Shown here: one piece after another, positions 41,868 through 50,290 of the stretch
Position numbering within the stretch: position 1 is the stretch's first letter
Layout of the letters: every line of letters starts with the position of its first letter
NCBI GenBank assembly: GCA_016712885.1
Contig: JADJQF010000033.1
Coordinates: 186,001 to 250,000, forward strand
From: Candidatus Flexicrinis proximus
Lineage (GTDB): Bacteria; Chloroflexota; Anaerolineae; Aggregatilineales; Phototrophicaceae
Length of the DNA stretch: 64,000 nucleotides
Direction: 5' to 3'
Notes under the pieces: model-generated
What the model was told of the DNA's origin: nothing
Seen by the model: the letters and a program-made list of their open reading frames with translations, nothing else
Database searches by the model: none
Position numbers and translations under genes: made by a program

Positions 41868-42590
41868 TCATGCCTTCATTGTCTCGTGCCGCGCAACCCA
41901 CGCCTCAGCCGATGTTTCGAGCTGTGCCATCGAGTCGAGGATGAACAATGTGCGGTGCATCTCGTGTGGGCTGGGGCTGATCGACTCGAAAGCCTCGACA
42001 CTGAACGGCACTTTTGCCACCACCGCGCTCAGCGCATGTTCCATCTCGCCGGGTGACGACATCAGGCCTGCGCCCAGCGCCTTCATTTCGCCATCCTCGA
42101 TGATGAAGCCGAACTCGATCGTATACCACCACAGAGAGCCGAGCGACTTGCGTTCTTCTTTGCCGTAGCGCAGCGCCACATGGGCGAAGTGCTCGACGTA
42201 ATCGGCATAGCGCGGGTTCGCCATCAGCGGCAGATGCCCGAACGAATCGTGCCAGATATCCGGCAGCGGCGTATACAGCAGGTCTTTCTCGTCCCGGATG
42301 TACTCCGTGATCAGGAACTGCCGCCGGGCGAGGTGTTCAAACCAGGTTTGCCCATCGCTGAAAATCACATCGGTGCTGACCAGCTCCCACCCGCTGAGTT
42401 CGTGCAGCCGCCGGCTCAGCGCTTCGAAGTCCGGGATGCGCGCCGGATCGAGTCCCAGCAGATCGAGGCCATCCAGCCACAGGCTGGACGCGTGCTGGCG
42501 GCAGTTGGCAATCTGCTTGTCCCACAGCATCGACCAGATGCGGTCGTCTGCAGGCGCGAAGGGCTTGAACGGACGGCGAAGCTCGGTCAT
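41868..42590 (-). CDS. phhA: phenylalanine 4-monooxygenase
   Basis: 240 aa, catalytic domain only, as in bacterial PhhA. The iron ligands are the two histidines in LPDIWHDSFGHLPLMANPRYADYVE and the glutamate in WWYTIEFGFIIEDGE. FLITEYIRDEKDLLYTPLPD and WELVSTDVIFSDGQTWFEHLARRQFL are also family-typical. The enzyme hydroxylates phenylalanine to tyrosine with tetrahydropterin and oxygen. The matching pterin dehydratase is at 2370-2666. A pterin supply gene is not visible in the window. Confidence 0.93.
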   Translation of the reverse strand: MTELRRPFKPFAPADDRIWSMLWDKQIANCRQHASSLWLDGLDLLGLDPARIPDFEALSRRLHELSGWELVSTDVIFSDGQTWFEHLARRQFLITEYIRDEKDLLYTPLPDIWHDSFGHLPLMANPRYADYVEHFAHVALRYGKEERKSLGSLWWYTIEFGFIIEDGEMKALGAGLMSSPGEMEHALSAVVAKVPFSVEAFESISPSPHEMHRTLFILDSMAQLETSAEAWVARHETMKA

Positions 42591-42713
42591 CGTGGGTCTG
42601 TCCTGCTGTCAGAGGCGGGATAATTTGTGCATTTTACCATACGATGTGACGTATTAAATGCCTAAAACTGCGGACACCACGCGGCGCAGCAGGGTTCGCC
42701 GCATACTCGGGTG
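42591..42713. other. short intergenic region, no gene
   Basis: Nothing apart from upstream sequence for the hydroxylase gene on the minus strand. The start at 42590 has no strong ribosome binding site in the preceding 20 bases. Confidence 0.4.
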
Positions 42714-42856
42714 TTCCACTTCAATCCCCGGCAGAAATTAGCGCTCCTGCACATCCACTAATGATTTGACGGCGCTCGCGCCGTTAAATCAAAGATGTGG
42801 GAGGTTCGGAGGGTGCAAACCCTCCGGCGGAGGCGTGGAGGCAGCGCCTCCACAAA
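42714..42856 (+). repeat. modular hairpin repeat, copy 8
   Basis: Left arm weak (CCCCGGCAG...CTCCTGC). Central palindrome at 42762-42791 (TGATTTGACGGCG with a T mismatch). Right arm: GGAGGGTGCAAACCCTCC and GTGGAGGCAGCGCCTCCAC. It lies after the sugar kinase stop on the minus strand. Confidence 0.82.
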
Positions 42857-42880
42857 CACCCGTTTTTAAACACCCGTCTT

Positions 42881-43855
42881 CTAGCGCAGGACGTCACTAT
42901 GGCCTTCTGCGATCACCCGCTTGAGATCGTCCCGGGTCAGCAGCGCCAGGTCGCCGGGGACGCTCCGCTTTAATGCCGCGGCCGCGCAGGCCCATCTCAG
43001 CGCTTCAGGCAAGCTGTCACCGCCCAAGTAGGCCGCCAGGAAGCCGGCGTTGAACGCGTCGCCGCTGCCGATCCGGTTGACCGTGTGGGCGGCATAGGCG
43101 CTCTGACGCCAGATCGTGCCGTCGCGATCGCGCGCCAGGGCGCCATCGGCCCCCAGCGTCATCACCCAGACGGCCTGCGGATAGTAGGCGGCCAGCGTAT
43201 CGAGCGCGCGCTCCGCCGGTACGCTGTCGGCGATGCCATACAACAGCCGCGCGTCGCGCAGCGGGATAAATGCCAGGTCGGCCGAACGCAGGAAAGGCTC
43301 GACGCCGTTCTGCGCGTCGGATGCCGGCCAAAGGCGCGAGCGGAAATTGACATCGAAGCTGATGCGCCAGTTGGCATCTTCGGCCAGCTTGAGCGCGTGC
43401 AGCGCCGTGCCGTTCGCAGCGTAGCTCAACGCCGGAGTGATTCCGGTCAGGTGCAGCATGCGCGCGTTGCCCTCGCCGAACAGCCCTTCCGGAATATCTG
43501 ACGGGCGCGCCTTGCTGGCAGCACTGTTAGCGCGGTCGTAGATCACGCGCGGCTGGCGCGGGGCCGCCGCGTCTTCGTAATAATACAGGCCGACACGGTC
43601 TCGCTCCGTCCACGTGACGTGCGACAGATCGACACCATAGTCCGTCAGCGTCCGCGCGATCATTTTACCCAGCGGGTTATTGGTCAGTCGCGTCCAATAG
43701 GCGACCCGCACACCCAACCCGGCCAGTCCCACGGCGGTATTGGCTTCGCTCCCGCCAACCTCGACTTCAAGAGTGTCGGCATGGTCGAGCAGTTTGTATC
43801 GCGGAGGGGTGAGGCGCAGCAGCGGCTCTCCCATCGTAACAACATCGTAGGGCAT
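42881..43855 (-). CDS. PfkB-family sugar kinase (KDG kinase-like)
   Basis: 324 aa. The first PfkB signature is seen at EVEVGGSEANTAVGLAGLGV, and the second at VNRIGSGDAFNAGFLAAYLGG, whose aspartate is the catalytic base. VIYDRANSAASKARP and MLHLTGITPAL resemble 2-dehydro-3-deoxygluconate kinases, which phosphorylate KDG in the Entner-Doudoroff branch. No aldolase or sugar dehydratase is adjacent, so other sugars are possible. The ribosome binding site is weak. Repeat copy 8 follows the stop. Confidence 0.9.
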   Translation of the reverse strand: MPYDVVTMGEPLLRLTPPRYKLLDHADTLEVEVGGSEANTAVGLAGLGVRVAYWTRLTNNPLGKMIARTLTDYGVDLSHVTWTERDRVGLYYYEDAAAPRQPRVIYDRANSAASKARPSDIPEGLFGEGNARMLHLTGITPALSYAANGTALHALKLAEDANWRISFDVNFRSRLWPASDAQNGVEPFLRSADLAFIPLRDARLLYGIADSVPAERALDTLAAYYPQAVWVMTLGADGALARDRDGTIWRQSAYAAHTVNRIGSGDAFNAGFLAAYLGGDSLPEALRWACAAAALKRSVPGDLALLTRDDLKRVIAEGHSDVLR

Positions 43856-44026
43856 CGCGTACTCCTGACCTGCACTTGTGCAGAGTGTAACGATTAGCGG
43901 GAAATGGGGAAAGGGGATTCGGCAGATCTTTCCTGTCGTCTCGATCAGCAGGTGTCTCGTACCGCGGCCAAGGTAGCGACTCGGTTACAGGCGGCTCTTG
44001 CCCCTTTTCCGTGGTTCCGTTCCTCT

Positions 44027-44032
44027 TATAAT
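44027..44032 (+). promoter_or_regulatory. -10 box TATAAT of leaderless methyltransferase gene
   Basis: TATAAT followed by GCAGTCT and the ATG. Transcription should begin at the start codon. Confidence 0.6.
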
Positions 44033-44039
44033 GCAGTCT

Positions 44040-44756
44040 ATGAACCCCAAAACCATTCGCAGCCTAAACCAGATCAATGCAGACTTCTACGCCGCCATCG
44101 CCGCCGATTTCGATGAAACTCGCGGCACGCCCTGGCCTGGCTGGGACGGTGTGCTGCCCTTTTGCGCCGAGGTGGCCACCGTCCTCGACGCGGGCTGCGG
44201 CAACGGGCGCTTCGGCCTGTTCCTGGCAGACAAGCTGGATCGGCCCCTCAAATACCACGGCCTCGACTTCAGCCCGGCACTGCTGGAGGTTGCCAAAGCG
44301 GCGCTAGATACCGACTCGCGCTTGTCCGTCCGCCTGACGGACCGCGACATGATCGAGGACGGTTTCGTGCCAGGCGCCTACGATCTGGTCGGCGCGTTCG
44401 GCTTGCTGCACCACATCCCCGGCCGCGAGTACCGCCGCCTGTTCATGCGCCAGTTGGCCGGGCTTGTCGCCCCCGGCGGGACGCTGGCCGTCGCCTTCTG
44501 GCGCTTTCTGGACAGTGACCGGCTGCGCTCGCGCTTACAGCCGTGGCCGGACGATCTCGGCACCGAAGTCGAAGCCAACGACTACCTCCTCGACTGGCGG
44601 CGGGGCGCCCACGCGGTCCGCTACTGTCACTATCACGACGACGCCGAAATCGACACGCTGGTCGTGGCCACTGGCCTCAGGCAGGTCGCCCGCTACCGGT
44701 CCGACGGTCAGGACAACACGCTCAACACTTACGTAATTCTCACCCGCGACCGGTAA
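44040..44756 (+). CDS. class I SAM methyltransferase (Trm9-like)
   Basis: 238 aa from ATG 44040. The opening RSLNQINADFYAAIAADFDETRGTPWPGWDGVLPF resembles the Trm9/ABH8-type tRNA-modifying group. Motif I is VLDAGCGNGRFGLFLADKL; LVGAFGLLHHIPGREYRRLFM follows. The C-terminal DDAEIDTLVVATGLRQVARYRSDGQDNTLNTYVIL is the family-type closing strand. A TATAAT box ends seven bases before the ATG, and there is no ribosome binding site, so the mRNA is probably leaderless. A role in tRNA wobble uridine methylation is possible but unproven. Confidence 0.85.
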   Translation: MNPKTIRSLNQINADFYAAIAADFDETRGTPWPGWDGVLPFCAEVATVLDAGCGNGRFGLFLADKLDRPLKYHGLDFSPALLEVAKAALDTDSRLSVRLTDRDMIEDGFVPGAYDLVGAFGLLHHIPGREYRRLFMRQLAGLVAPGGTLAVAFWRFLDSDRLRSRLQPWPDDLGTEVEANDYLLDWRRGAHAVRYCHYHDDAEIDTLVVATGLRQVARYRSDGQDNTLNTYVILTRDR

Positions 44757-44821
44757 GGCCGCGCTTTCGCGATCCGTCACTGTTACGCGCACAATTGCAG
44801 CCGTATTCCTCGGAGTCAACG

Positions 44822-45157
44822 ATGTCATTGCAGATTCAGAATAAGTCCAGCAAGTCCGTGATCGCTGAAGGGACGCCAGCCGACAAATCGGCCTTTGTCT
44901 TCGAAGGCAACTGGTATTTCGATCCGGCGCATGTCGATATGTCGCACCTCAAAGTCACCGACCGAACCTATACCTGCCCGTATAAGGGCGTGTGCTACTG
45001 GATCGACCTCGAATCGGCCGATCTTCAGGTCAGGAATGTCGGTTGGGTCTATAACAGCCCCAAGCCCGGGTTCGAAATGATTAAGGATCACATCGGCTTC
45101 TATGCCCGTGACACCGCCGGCACGCTCGCCGTCCGCAGCGAAGAAATCCCCGCCTAA
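44822..45157 (+). CDS. DUF427 family protein
   Basis: 111 aa. AGAGTCAACG-like CGGAGTCAACG precedes the ATG. The family signature is clear: FVFEGNWYFDPAHVDMSHLKVTDRTYTCPYKGVCYWIDLE, ending HIGFYARDTAGTLAV. DUF427 proteins form a small beta-rich fold that is common in actinobacteria and Chloroflexota; the function is not known to me. It lies 65 bases after the methyltransferase on the same strand, possibly in the same transcript. A clear terminator follows. Confidence 0.9.
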   Translation: MSLQIQNKSSKSVIAEGTPADKSAFVFEGNWYFDPAHVDMSHLKVTDRTYTCPYKGVCYWIDLESADLQVRNVGWVYNSPKPGFEMIKDHIGFYARDTAGTLAVRSEEIPA

Positions 45158-45180
45158 CGCACCCGATAGTCGTGTTCATA

Positions 45181-45215
45181 CCGGCCCCATACATAGTCAG
45201 GCGGGGCCGGTTTTG
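45181..45215. terminator. terminator between DUF427 and MOSC genes
   Basis: CCGGCCCC pairs with GGGGCCGG across a 14-base loop, then TTTTG. It separates two convergent genes. Confidence 0.8.
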
Positions 45216-45238
45216 ATTCCCGTCTGCCATCCTTCAGG

Positions 45239-45994
45239 TCATTCCGGCTGAATCAGCCGGATCGGGTCGCCGGGCCGGATCACGCCAGGCGCCAGCACCG
45301 TCGCGTAAATGCCCAGCATGTTTTGACGCGCCTTTGCGACGTGTCTGAGGATTTCGGGCTGCTGTTCGCCAGTGACTGGATTGATGTTGATCATCATGCA
45401 TCGCGGATCGGGTCTCGTGACCCAGATCTTCAAGGGGGCTTCGCCGCCGCTGATCGCCAGCGCGTGGCCGACCCACTGGTCTTCATGGGTCCCGCCCGCC
45501 AACTCGACCAGGATATTCGGCCGGAAGCGCTGTGGGCTGATCTCGGCGTGGCCGGTGGCCTGGGCGACCTCCGCGACTGAAGCCGTGCTGATGAGCGAAA
45601 GCGCCGACCCGTCGTATGCGCCGCGCCCAAGCTGAAGCAGCGATACCGCTTTTTCCGACCGCCGACTCAACTCGGCGTTCAACGCATCGCTGTCGATGTC
45701 CAGCAGCCGGCCATCCGGTGTGGTGACCCGGACACGCCCCAGTAGTTTCCCGTCACTTGCTTCATATGCAGCTTTGTAGGTCAGCAGCGGCGGATACTCG
45801 CGTCCCGTGAACCACGGAAAGTCGATTTGCACCGACTTCTTGCCATCCGCGCGCAGGAACGCATAGCGCCGGTCGCCTTCCACACCTGTCCAGCGCACCT
45901 TCGCCTCGCGGAGTTCCTCGCCCGCCATCGACTTCACTGGATAACGGAACAACCCCGCGACGTGTCCGACAACATTTTCTTCAATCCGGGTCAT
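45239..45994 (-). CDS. MOSC-domain protein (molybdenum cofactor-type)
   Basis: 251 aa. The ATG at 45994 has CAGGAAG nine bases upstream; 40 further in-frame residues upstream lack coding character. MOSC N-terminal barrel (residues 1-100, VGHVAGLFRYPVKSMAGEELREAKVRWTGVEGDRRYAF) followed by the MOSC domain (110-250) with RFRPNILVEL, WVGHALAISGGEAPLKIWVTRPDPRCMMININPVTGE and VLAPGVIRPGDPIRLI. The conserved cysteine in DPRCMM is retained. MOSC proteins bind Mo cofactor or persulphides; YiiM/YcbX-type N-hydroxylated substrate reductases are the nearest functional guess. Confidence 0.9.
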   Translation of the reverse strand: MTRIEENVVGHVAGLFRYPVKSMAGEELREAKVRWTGVEGDRRYAFLRADGKKSVQIDFPWFTGREYPPLLTYKAAYEASDGKLLGRVRVTTPDGRLLDIDSDALNAELSRRSEKAVSLLQLGRGAYDGSALSLISTASVAEVAQATGHAEISPQRFRPNILVELAGGTHEDQWVGHALAISGGEAPLKIWVTRPDPRCMMININPVTGEQQPEILRHVAKARQNMLGIYATVLAPGVIRPGDPIRLIQPE

Positions 45995-46146
45995 CTGGTT
46001 CGCTTCCTGGGCCGCCAATCGGCCGCGATTGTGCCTTACGACACGCCGTCTTGCCACAGTCCGGCCTACCTTGTGAAGCGGGTAAGGCATGTTTCCCGTT
46101 GCGTGTATAATCAATGTGGGTTTGTGTCAGTCTTGCGCCTCCTATA

Positions 46147-46242
46147 GCGAATCGAACCGGCACGCCGGTTCGATTCGCTGATACGGGAGTCCAGAGGGGT
46201 CATGCCCCTTTGGCGGAGGGTTGAGGCAGCGCCTCCACAACC
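46147..46242 (+). repeat. modular hairpin repeat, copy 9 (no left arm)
   Basis: Central palindrome at 46147-46178 with a perfect 14-bp stem (GCGAATCGAACCGG), inner stem CAGAGGGG/CCCCTTTG and outer GGAGGCAGCGCCTCC (one base changed). It separates the divergent MOSC and SDR genes, an unusual position for the family. Confidence 0.8.
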
Positions 46243-46290
46243 AAATCGTAGTGCGGCCTCCAGCGGAGCGAGGCCAGAGGAGTACCGGAT

Positions 46291-47082
46291 ATGACGGATG
46301 TCTTGCGCGGAAAATGGGCGCTGATCAGCGGCGCATCGAGCGGGCTGGGGGCCGACTTTGCCCGGCAGTTGGCTGCCATGGGGGTGAATGTCGTGCTGGT
46401 CGCGCGCCGCGAAGACCGCCTGCAGGCCGTCGCCGCTGAGGTCAGGCAAACCTACGGCGTCCAGGCCGAAGTCATCGCCCTCGACCTCTCCCAGGAAGGT
46501 GCGCCACAGCGGCTCCATGACCGGCTCACGGCGGCAGGGCGCAGCATCGATGTGCTGATCAACAACGCCGGCTTCGGCCTGTATGGGCGTTTTACCGAAC
46601 TCGATTGGGCGCGCGAGCACGAGATGCTGCAAATCGACATCACGGCCCTCGTCCACATGACCAGGTTGTTCGCGGCGGATATGGTCGCCCGTAAGTCCGG
46701 CTATATCCTGCAGGTCTCGTCAATTGGCGCTTTCACTCCCTCGCCACTCTATGCCAGTTATTCGGCAGCCAAGTCTTTCGTGCTCCACTTCAGCGAGGCC
46801 ATCAACTACGAACTGCGCGGGACGGGGGTCAGCGTCACTACAACCTGTCCCGGCCCGGCCGAGACGGAGTTTCTGGCCGTCGCCGGGCAGGACCAGACCT
46901 GGTATCAACGCTTGACCATGATGAAATCCCCGGATGTGGTGCGCATCTCGCTCAACGCCATGCTCCGCCGCAAAGGCAGCATCGTCCCCGGCCTGATGAA
47001 CGCGTTTTCGGCCTGGTCGTTCCGGCTGCTGCCGCGCCGGCTCTCCACGGCTCTGGCCGAACGGACTATGCGCTCGAATTGA
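46291..47082 (+). CDS. short-chain dehydrogenase/reductase
   Basis: 263 aa, classical SDR. NAD(P)-binding GASSGLGADFARQLAAMG, then DVLINNAGFGLYGRF, catalytic serine in VSSIGAFTPSPLYASYSAAKSFVLHFSEAINYEL (Ser, Tyr, Lys in YSAAK), and CPGPAETEF. The acidic or basic residue after strand two (VARRED) suggests NADPH. Substrate is unknown; it resembles the DltE/YqjQ-like group of SDRs. CAGAGGAG lies ten bases before the ATG. Confidence 0.92.
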   Translation: MTDVLRGKWALISGASSGLGADFARQLAAMGVNVVLVARREDRLQAVAAEVRQTYGVQAEVIALDLSQEGAPQRLHDRLTAAGRSIDVLINNAGFGLYGRFTELDWAREHEMLQIDITALVHMTRLFAADMVARKSGYILQVSSIGAFTPSPLYASYSAAKSFVLHFSEAINYELRGTGVSVTTTCPGPAETEFLAVAGQDQTWYQRLTMMKSPDVVRISLNAMLRRKGSIVPGLMNAFSAWSFRLLPRRLSTALAERTMRSN

Positions 47083-47092
47083 CCGCGAGGCT

Positions 47093-48658
47093 CTAGCGCA
47101 GGCGGCGCGCGAACAGCGCCAGCGCCATCCGGAATTCCTCGAGTTTCAGCGCATAGGCGATCGCTGCGTAGCTCACGCCGCACACCACCAGGCTCAGCAC
47201 GACCGTCAGCACTTCGCCCAGCGTCTCCCAGCCGAACATGCCGGAGAAGAGGTTGAGTGCAATCGCTGCCGCTCCTGCCATGCCTGCCGACGCGATCAGC
47301 GACTTGATCAGCGTTCCCATCAGCCGTTGATCGCCCAGGTGTCCGCGCCGCCGGATGAGCAGCACGGCGCACAGCGTCGCGTGGGTGATGTGTTTGACGG
47401 CGTCCGCCATCATCAGCGCGTACAGCCCGAAAGCCGGGAACAGCGCCAGCGCGGCCACGGTATACACGCCAAAACTGAACACCCCGATGCTGGCCGGCGT
47501 CACCGTATCCTGTTTGGCGTAGAAACCGTAGATCAGCAGCAGGTCCCACGCGGCAAACGGCAGGCCGATCAGGTACAGCCGCAGCGCGTTAGCCGTTATG
47601 CCCGTGTCGTACGGCGTAAACGCGCCGTGTTCGTAGACGAGCTGGATCACCGGCACCGCCAGTACCGCCAGCGCCGCCGCTGCCGGCAGAATCAGCGCGG
47701 TCGTCAGCCGCAGGCCCAGCCCCAGCGTGTCGTCATATTCTTTCTGGTTCTCTTGCAGCGCCGCCCGTGACAGCGACGGCAGCACCGCCGCGCTGATCGC
47801 TGTCGCAACCAGCCCCTGCGGGAATTGGATCAGTGTCGTGGCCCAGGTCATGTAGGTGTTGCCGTACTCGATTGCCGCGCGGGCCGCCAGCGCATAGGTC
47901 AGAAACCGCGTCGTGATCAGGTCCACTACCAGCGAGCCGATCACTGGCACGTACAGCCAGCCAATCCGCTTGAGGACCGGCGCGACCAGCGCGTCCCGAA
48001 AATTGAACGAAATGCCCAGTTTCCCGCGGCGCAACCCGTATAGCTGCAGGGCCAGCTGCGCCGCCGCCGCCGCGATCCAGGCCGCCGCGACCGCGTAAAT
48101 GCCGTCCTGCCCATGCGCGAACAGCAGCGTGACCGCCACCATCGTCAGGTTGAAGACCGCCGCGGCCAGCGCGGGGTAGGTGAAGATGCGCAGCGCGTAT
48201 AACGTGCCGCTGTAGAGCGCGAACAGACTCATCAGCAGCAGCGCCGGCGCGGTCAGTTGGATCAGCCGGCCCGTCAGTTCGACCGTCTGCCAGTCCTCGT
48301 CGATTATCCCGGCGATCACGCCGGACGACACGATGATCACCAGCACCACAACCGACAGGATCGCGATCACCGCGCCGGCCAGCGCCGCGAGTACGCGCCA
48401 GAGCGCATCGCGGCCCTGGGTCGATTCAACCTCGCTGAGCACCGGCACGATGGCGCTGCTCACATGGCCCGCGATCAACAGGTCGAAGATCGACCGGCTG
48501 ACCAGCACGGCATTGTTGAACGACTCCAGCGCGCGTGAGGCGCCGAATACATTGGAGAGGACGATGTCGCGCAGCAGGCCCAGGACGCGGCTGGCGATGT
48601 TACCGAGCGCGACAATCGCCGATGCGCGGGCGATGGAAGGGGCGTCCGTTTCAGCCAT
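47093..48658 (-). CDS. murJ: lipid II flippase MurJ
   Basis: 521 aa with about 14 membrane segments. The N-terminus (SIARASAIVALGNIASRVLGLLRDIVLSNVFGASRALESFNNAVLVSRSIFDLLIAGHVSSAIVPVLSE) matches the MurJ/MVIN signature. The flippase moves lipid II, the peptidoglycan precursor, across the membrane. It sits downstream of PgeF and an ADP-heptose-type nucleotidyltransferase on the same strand, separated by repeat copy 10. Its stop is 11 bases from that of the convergent SDR gene. Confidence 0.94.
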   Translation of the reverse strand: MAETDAPSIARASAIVALGNIASRVLGLLRDIVLSNVFGASRALESFNNAVLVSRSIFDLLIAGHVSSAIVPVLSEVESTQGRDALWRVLAALAGAVIAILSVVVLVIIVSSGVIAGIIDEDWQTVELTGRLIQLTAPALLLMSLFALYSGTLYALRIFTYPALAAAVFNLTMVAVTLLFAHGQDGIYAVAAAWIAAAAAQLALQLYGLRRGKLGISFNFRDALVAPVLKRIGWLYVPVIGSLVVDLITTRFLTYALAARAAIEYGNTYMTWATTLIQFPQGLVATAISAAVLPSLSRAALQENQKEYDDTLGLGLRLTTALILPAAAALAVLAVPVIQLVYEHGAFTPYDTGITANALRLYLIGLPFAAWDLLLIYGFYAKQDTVTPASIGVFSFGVYTVAALALFPAFGLYALMMADAVKHITHATLCAVLLIRRRGHLGDQRLMGTLIKSLIASAGMAGAAAIALNLFSGMFGWETLGEVLTVVLSLVVCGVSYAAIAYALKLEEFRMALALFARRLR

Positions 48659-48767
48659 CAGCGGTCAGCTTTCAGTCTCTACGACGGGAGTAGGGCGAGC
48701 AGAATCTGCTGGAAAGGGTACCACACCGCATGGCCGCGCTGCATTAGGACGCGACATGCACTTGCTC

Positions 48768-48880
48768 TGGGGTTTCCACCTCAAGCCCCGGCAGGAAGTT
48801 TGCACTCCTGCACCTCCCAGATGAGGGAGCCACGAGGGTGTAAACCCTCGGGCGGAGGTGTGGCGGCAGCGCCTCCACAG
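48768..48880 (+). repeat. modular hairpin repeat, copy 10 (no central palindrome)
   Basis: Left arm GGGGTTTCCACCTC-like, GCAGGAAGTTTGCACTCCTGC, then CACCTCCCAGATGAGGG joins directly to the right arm (CGAGGGTGTAAACCCTCG and GGCGGCAGCGCC). The central palindrome has been cleanly lost, while both arms are kept. Confidence 0.85.
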
Positions 48881-48901
48881 ACAACCACGCAGCCCGCGCC
48901 C

Positions 48902-49372
48902 TTACGGAAGCGCCTTGATCTTCGCGATCAGCGCCGAGGTACTGCGTTCCGGCACCAGGTCAATCAACACCACTTCGCCGCCAAGCGACTCGACCAGCTC
49001 GCGCTCCGGCAGCACCTTATGGTGGTAGTCGCCGCCCTTGACGTAGATGTCCGGCTTGAGCAGCTCGATCAGCCGGTCGGCAGTGTCTTCTTCAAAGATG
49101 ATGACAGCCGTCACCGGTCGCAGCGCTTCGAGCAACTGCGCGCGTTCGGCGGCCGGGACCAGCGGGCGTCCTTCACCCTTTAGCCTTCGCGTACTGCCGT
49201 CTCCGTTCAGGCCGAGGAACAGCGCCTCTCCCAGCTTTCGCGCAGCCTGCAGATAATTCAGGTGTCCGGCATGCAGCAGGTCGAAATGGCCGTTGGTGAA
49301 CACCACTTTGCGCCCGGAATCGCGGTACGTATTCCGCAGCAGCACAGCATCGGTCAGGGTCAGGATAGGCAT
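48902..49372 (-). CDS. RfaE2/GMD-type adenylyl/cytidylyltransferase
   Basis: 156 aa. The ATG at 49372 overlaps the end of the pgeF gene by 13 bases. The nucleotidyltransferase HIGH-like motif is VVFTNGHFDLLHAGHLNYLQAARKLGEALFLGLNGDGSTRRLKGEGRPLVPAAERAQLL, followed by DIYVKGGDYHHKVLPERELVESLGGEVVLIDLVPERSTSALI, as in RfaE2. The domain transfers AMP to heptose-1-phosphate, or CMP in related enzymes. No RfaE1 kinase domain is fused or adjacent. In a cell without LPS the product probably decorates a surface glycan. Confidence 0.9.
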   Translation of the reverse strand: MPILTLTDAVLLRNTYRDSGRKVVFTNGHFDLLHAGHLNYLQAARKLGEALFLGLNGDGSTRRLKGEGRPLVPAAERAQLLEALRPVTAVIIFEEDTADRLIELLKPDIYVKGGDYHHKVLPERELVESLGGEVVLIDLVPERSTSALIAKIKALP

Positions 49373-50136
49373 ACTACGGCTCCAAAGCGTCCGGTTTTGC
49401 CGTGTTCGCCCCGATGGCTGAAGAAGTCGTCGGTGCGTTCGGCGGTGCAAAGCCCCATGATTTCAACGTCCTCTACGCCGGCGCGCAGCAGATCGAGCCG
49501 GTTGGCTTCCCACAGGTTGAAGTACGCCGTGCCGTCTGATGAATCGCGCTTGACCAGGCCATCGAGCGTCCCGAACCGCTCATGGACTGCCTTGACCACT
49601 TCCTCGCCCACCTGATACCGGTCGGGGCCGATCGCCGGGCCGATGCCCGCGCGCAGGTCTGACGGGCGGCTGTCGAAGGCCTTCTGCATCGCCTTGACCA
49701 GATGCGAAGCCATCCCCAGCACCGTCCCGCGCCATCCGGCATGCGCGATCCCGATCGCGCCCTTGACCGGATCGAACGCCAGCACCGGCGTGCAGTCGGC
49801 ATAGCGCATGACCAGCGGCAGGCCAGGGCGGTCTGTCATTATCGCGTCGGCAGGGGCCAGCCAGCGCCGGTTATAAACCGGGCGCGTCGCCAGCACTGTG
49901 TCGCAGCCGTGAACCTGCCACACCGTCACCGCCCGCGCGGCGTCGACGTTCAGCGTTTCGTACATGATATGATGGTTGCGCCGCACATTTTCCGGCGGGT
50001 CGCCAACCGTTCCGCCGGTATTGAGGGAAGCCCATGGCGCCGGACTGACCCCGCCATGCCGCGTGAAGATGGCCTGTGTCACGCCATCCCAGCCGCTGAA
50101 TCGATAGTACGGCACTGGGCCGTTGATGCGTTCCAT
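49360..50136 (-). CDS. pgeF: peptidoglycan editing factor PgeF (laccase-domain)
   Basis: 258 aa, YfiH family. The metal-site motifs are MRYADCTPVLAFDPVKGAIGIAHAGWRGTVLGM and IGPAIGPDRYQVGEEVV, with the final LCTAERTDDFFSHRGEHGKTGRFGAVV. Family members act as purine nucleosidases or as editing enzymes that remove L-Ser misincorporated in peptidoglycan stems. The gene overlaps the RfaE2-like gene and is followed by murJ on the same strand, forming a small envelope group. It is divergent from the aminotransferase at 50291. Confidence 0.92.
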   Translation of the reverse strand: MERINGPVPYYRFSGWDGVTQAIFTRHGGVSPAPWASLNTGGTVGDPPENVRRNHHIMYETLNVDAARAVTVWQVHGCDTVLATRPVYNRRWLAPADAIMTDRPGLPLVMRYADCTPVLAFDPVKGAIGIAHAGWRGTVLGMASHLVKAMQKAFDSRPSDLRAGIGPAIGPDRYQVGEEVVKAVHERFGTLDGLVKRDSSDGTAYFNLWEANRLDLLRAGVEDVEIMGLCTAERTDDFFSHRGEHGKTGRFGAVVCLS

Positions 50137-50290
50137 AGAGAACCCTCGAACGTGATCCGTGGATTATATCAGATGGCCGGAGGCGGCCATTCGTGGAATT
50201 TGTGTCCGGACTTCTGTGAAACCTGAACACTGGAAGCTTCGGGCGATTCCGCTACAATCGGTTTTCGCACACATCTGGAGGCGGACTGAC

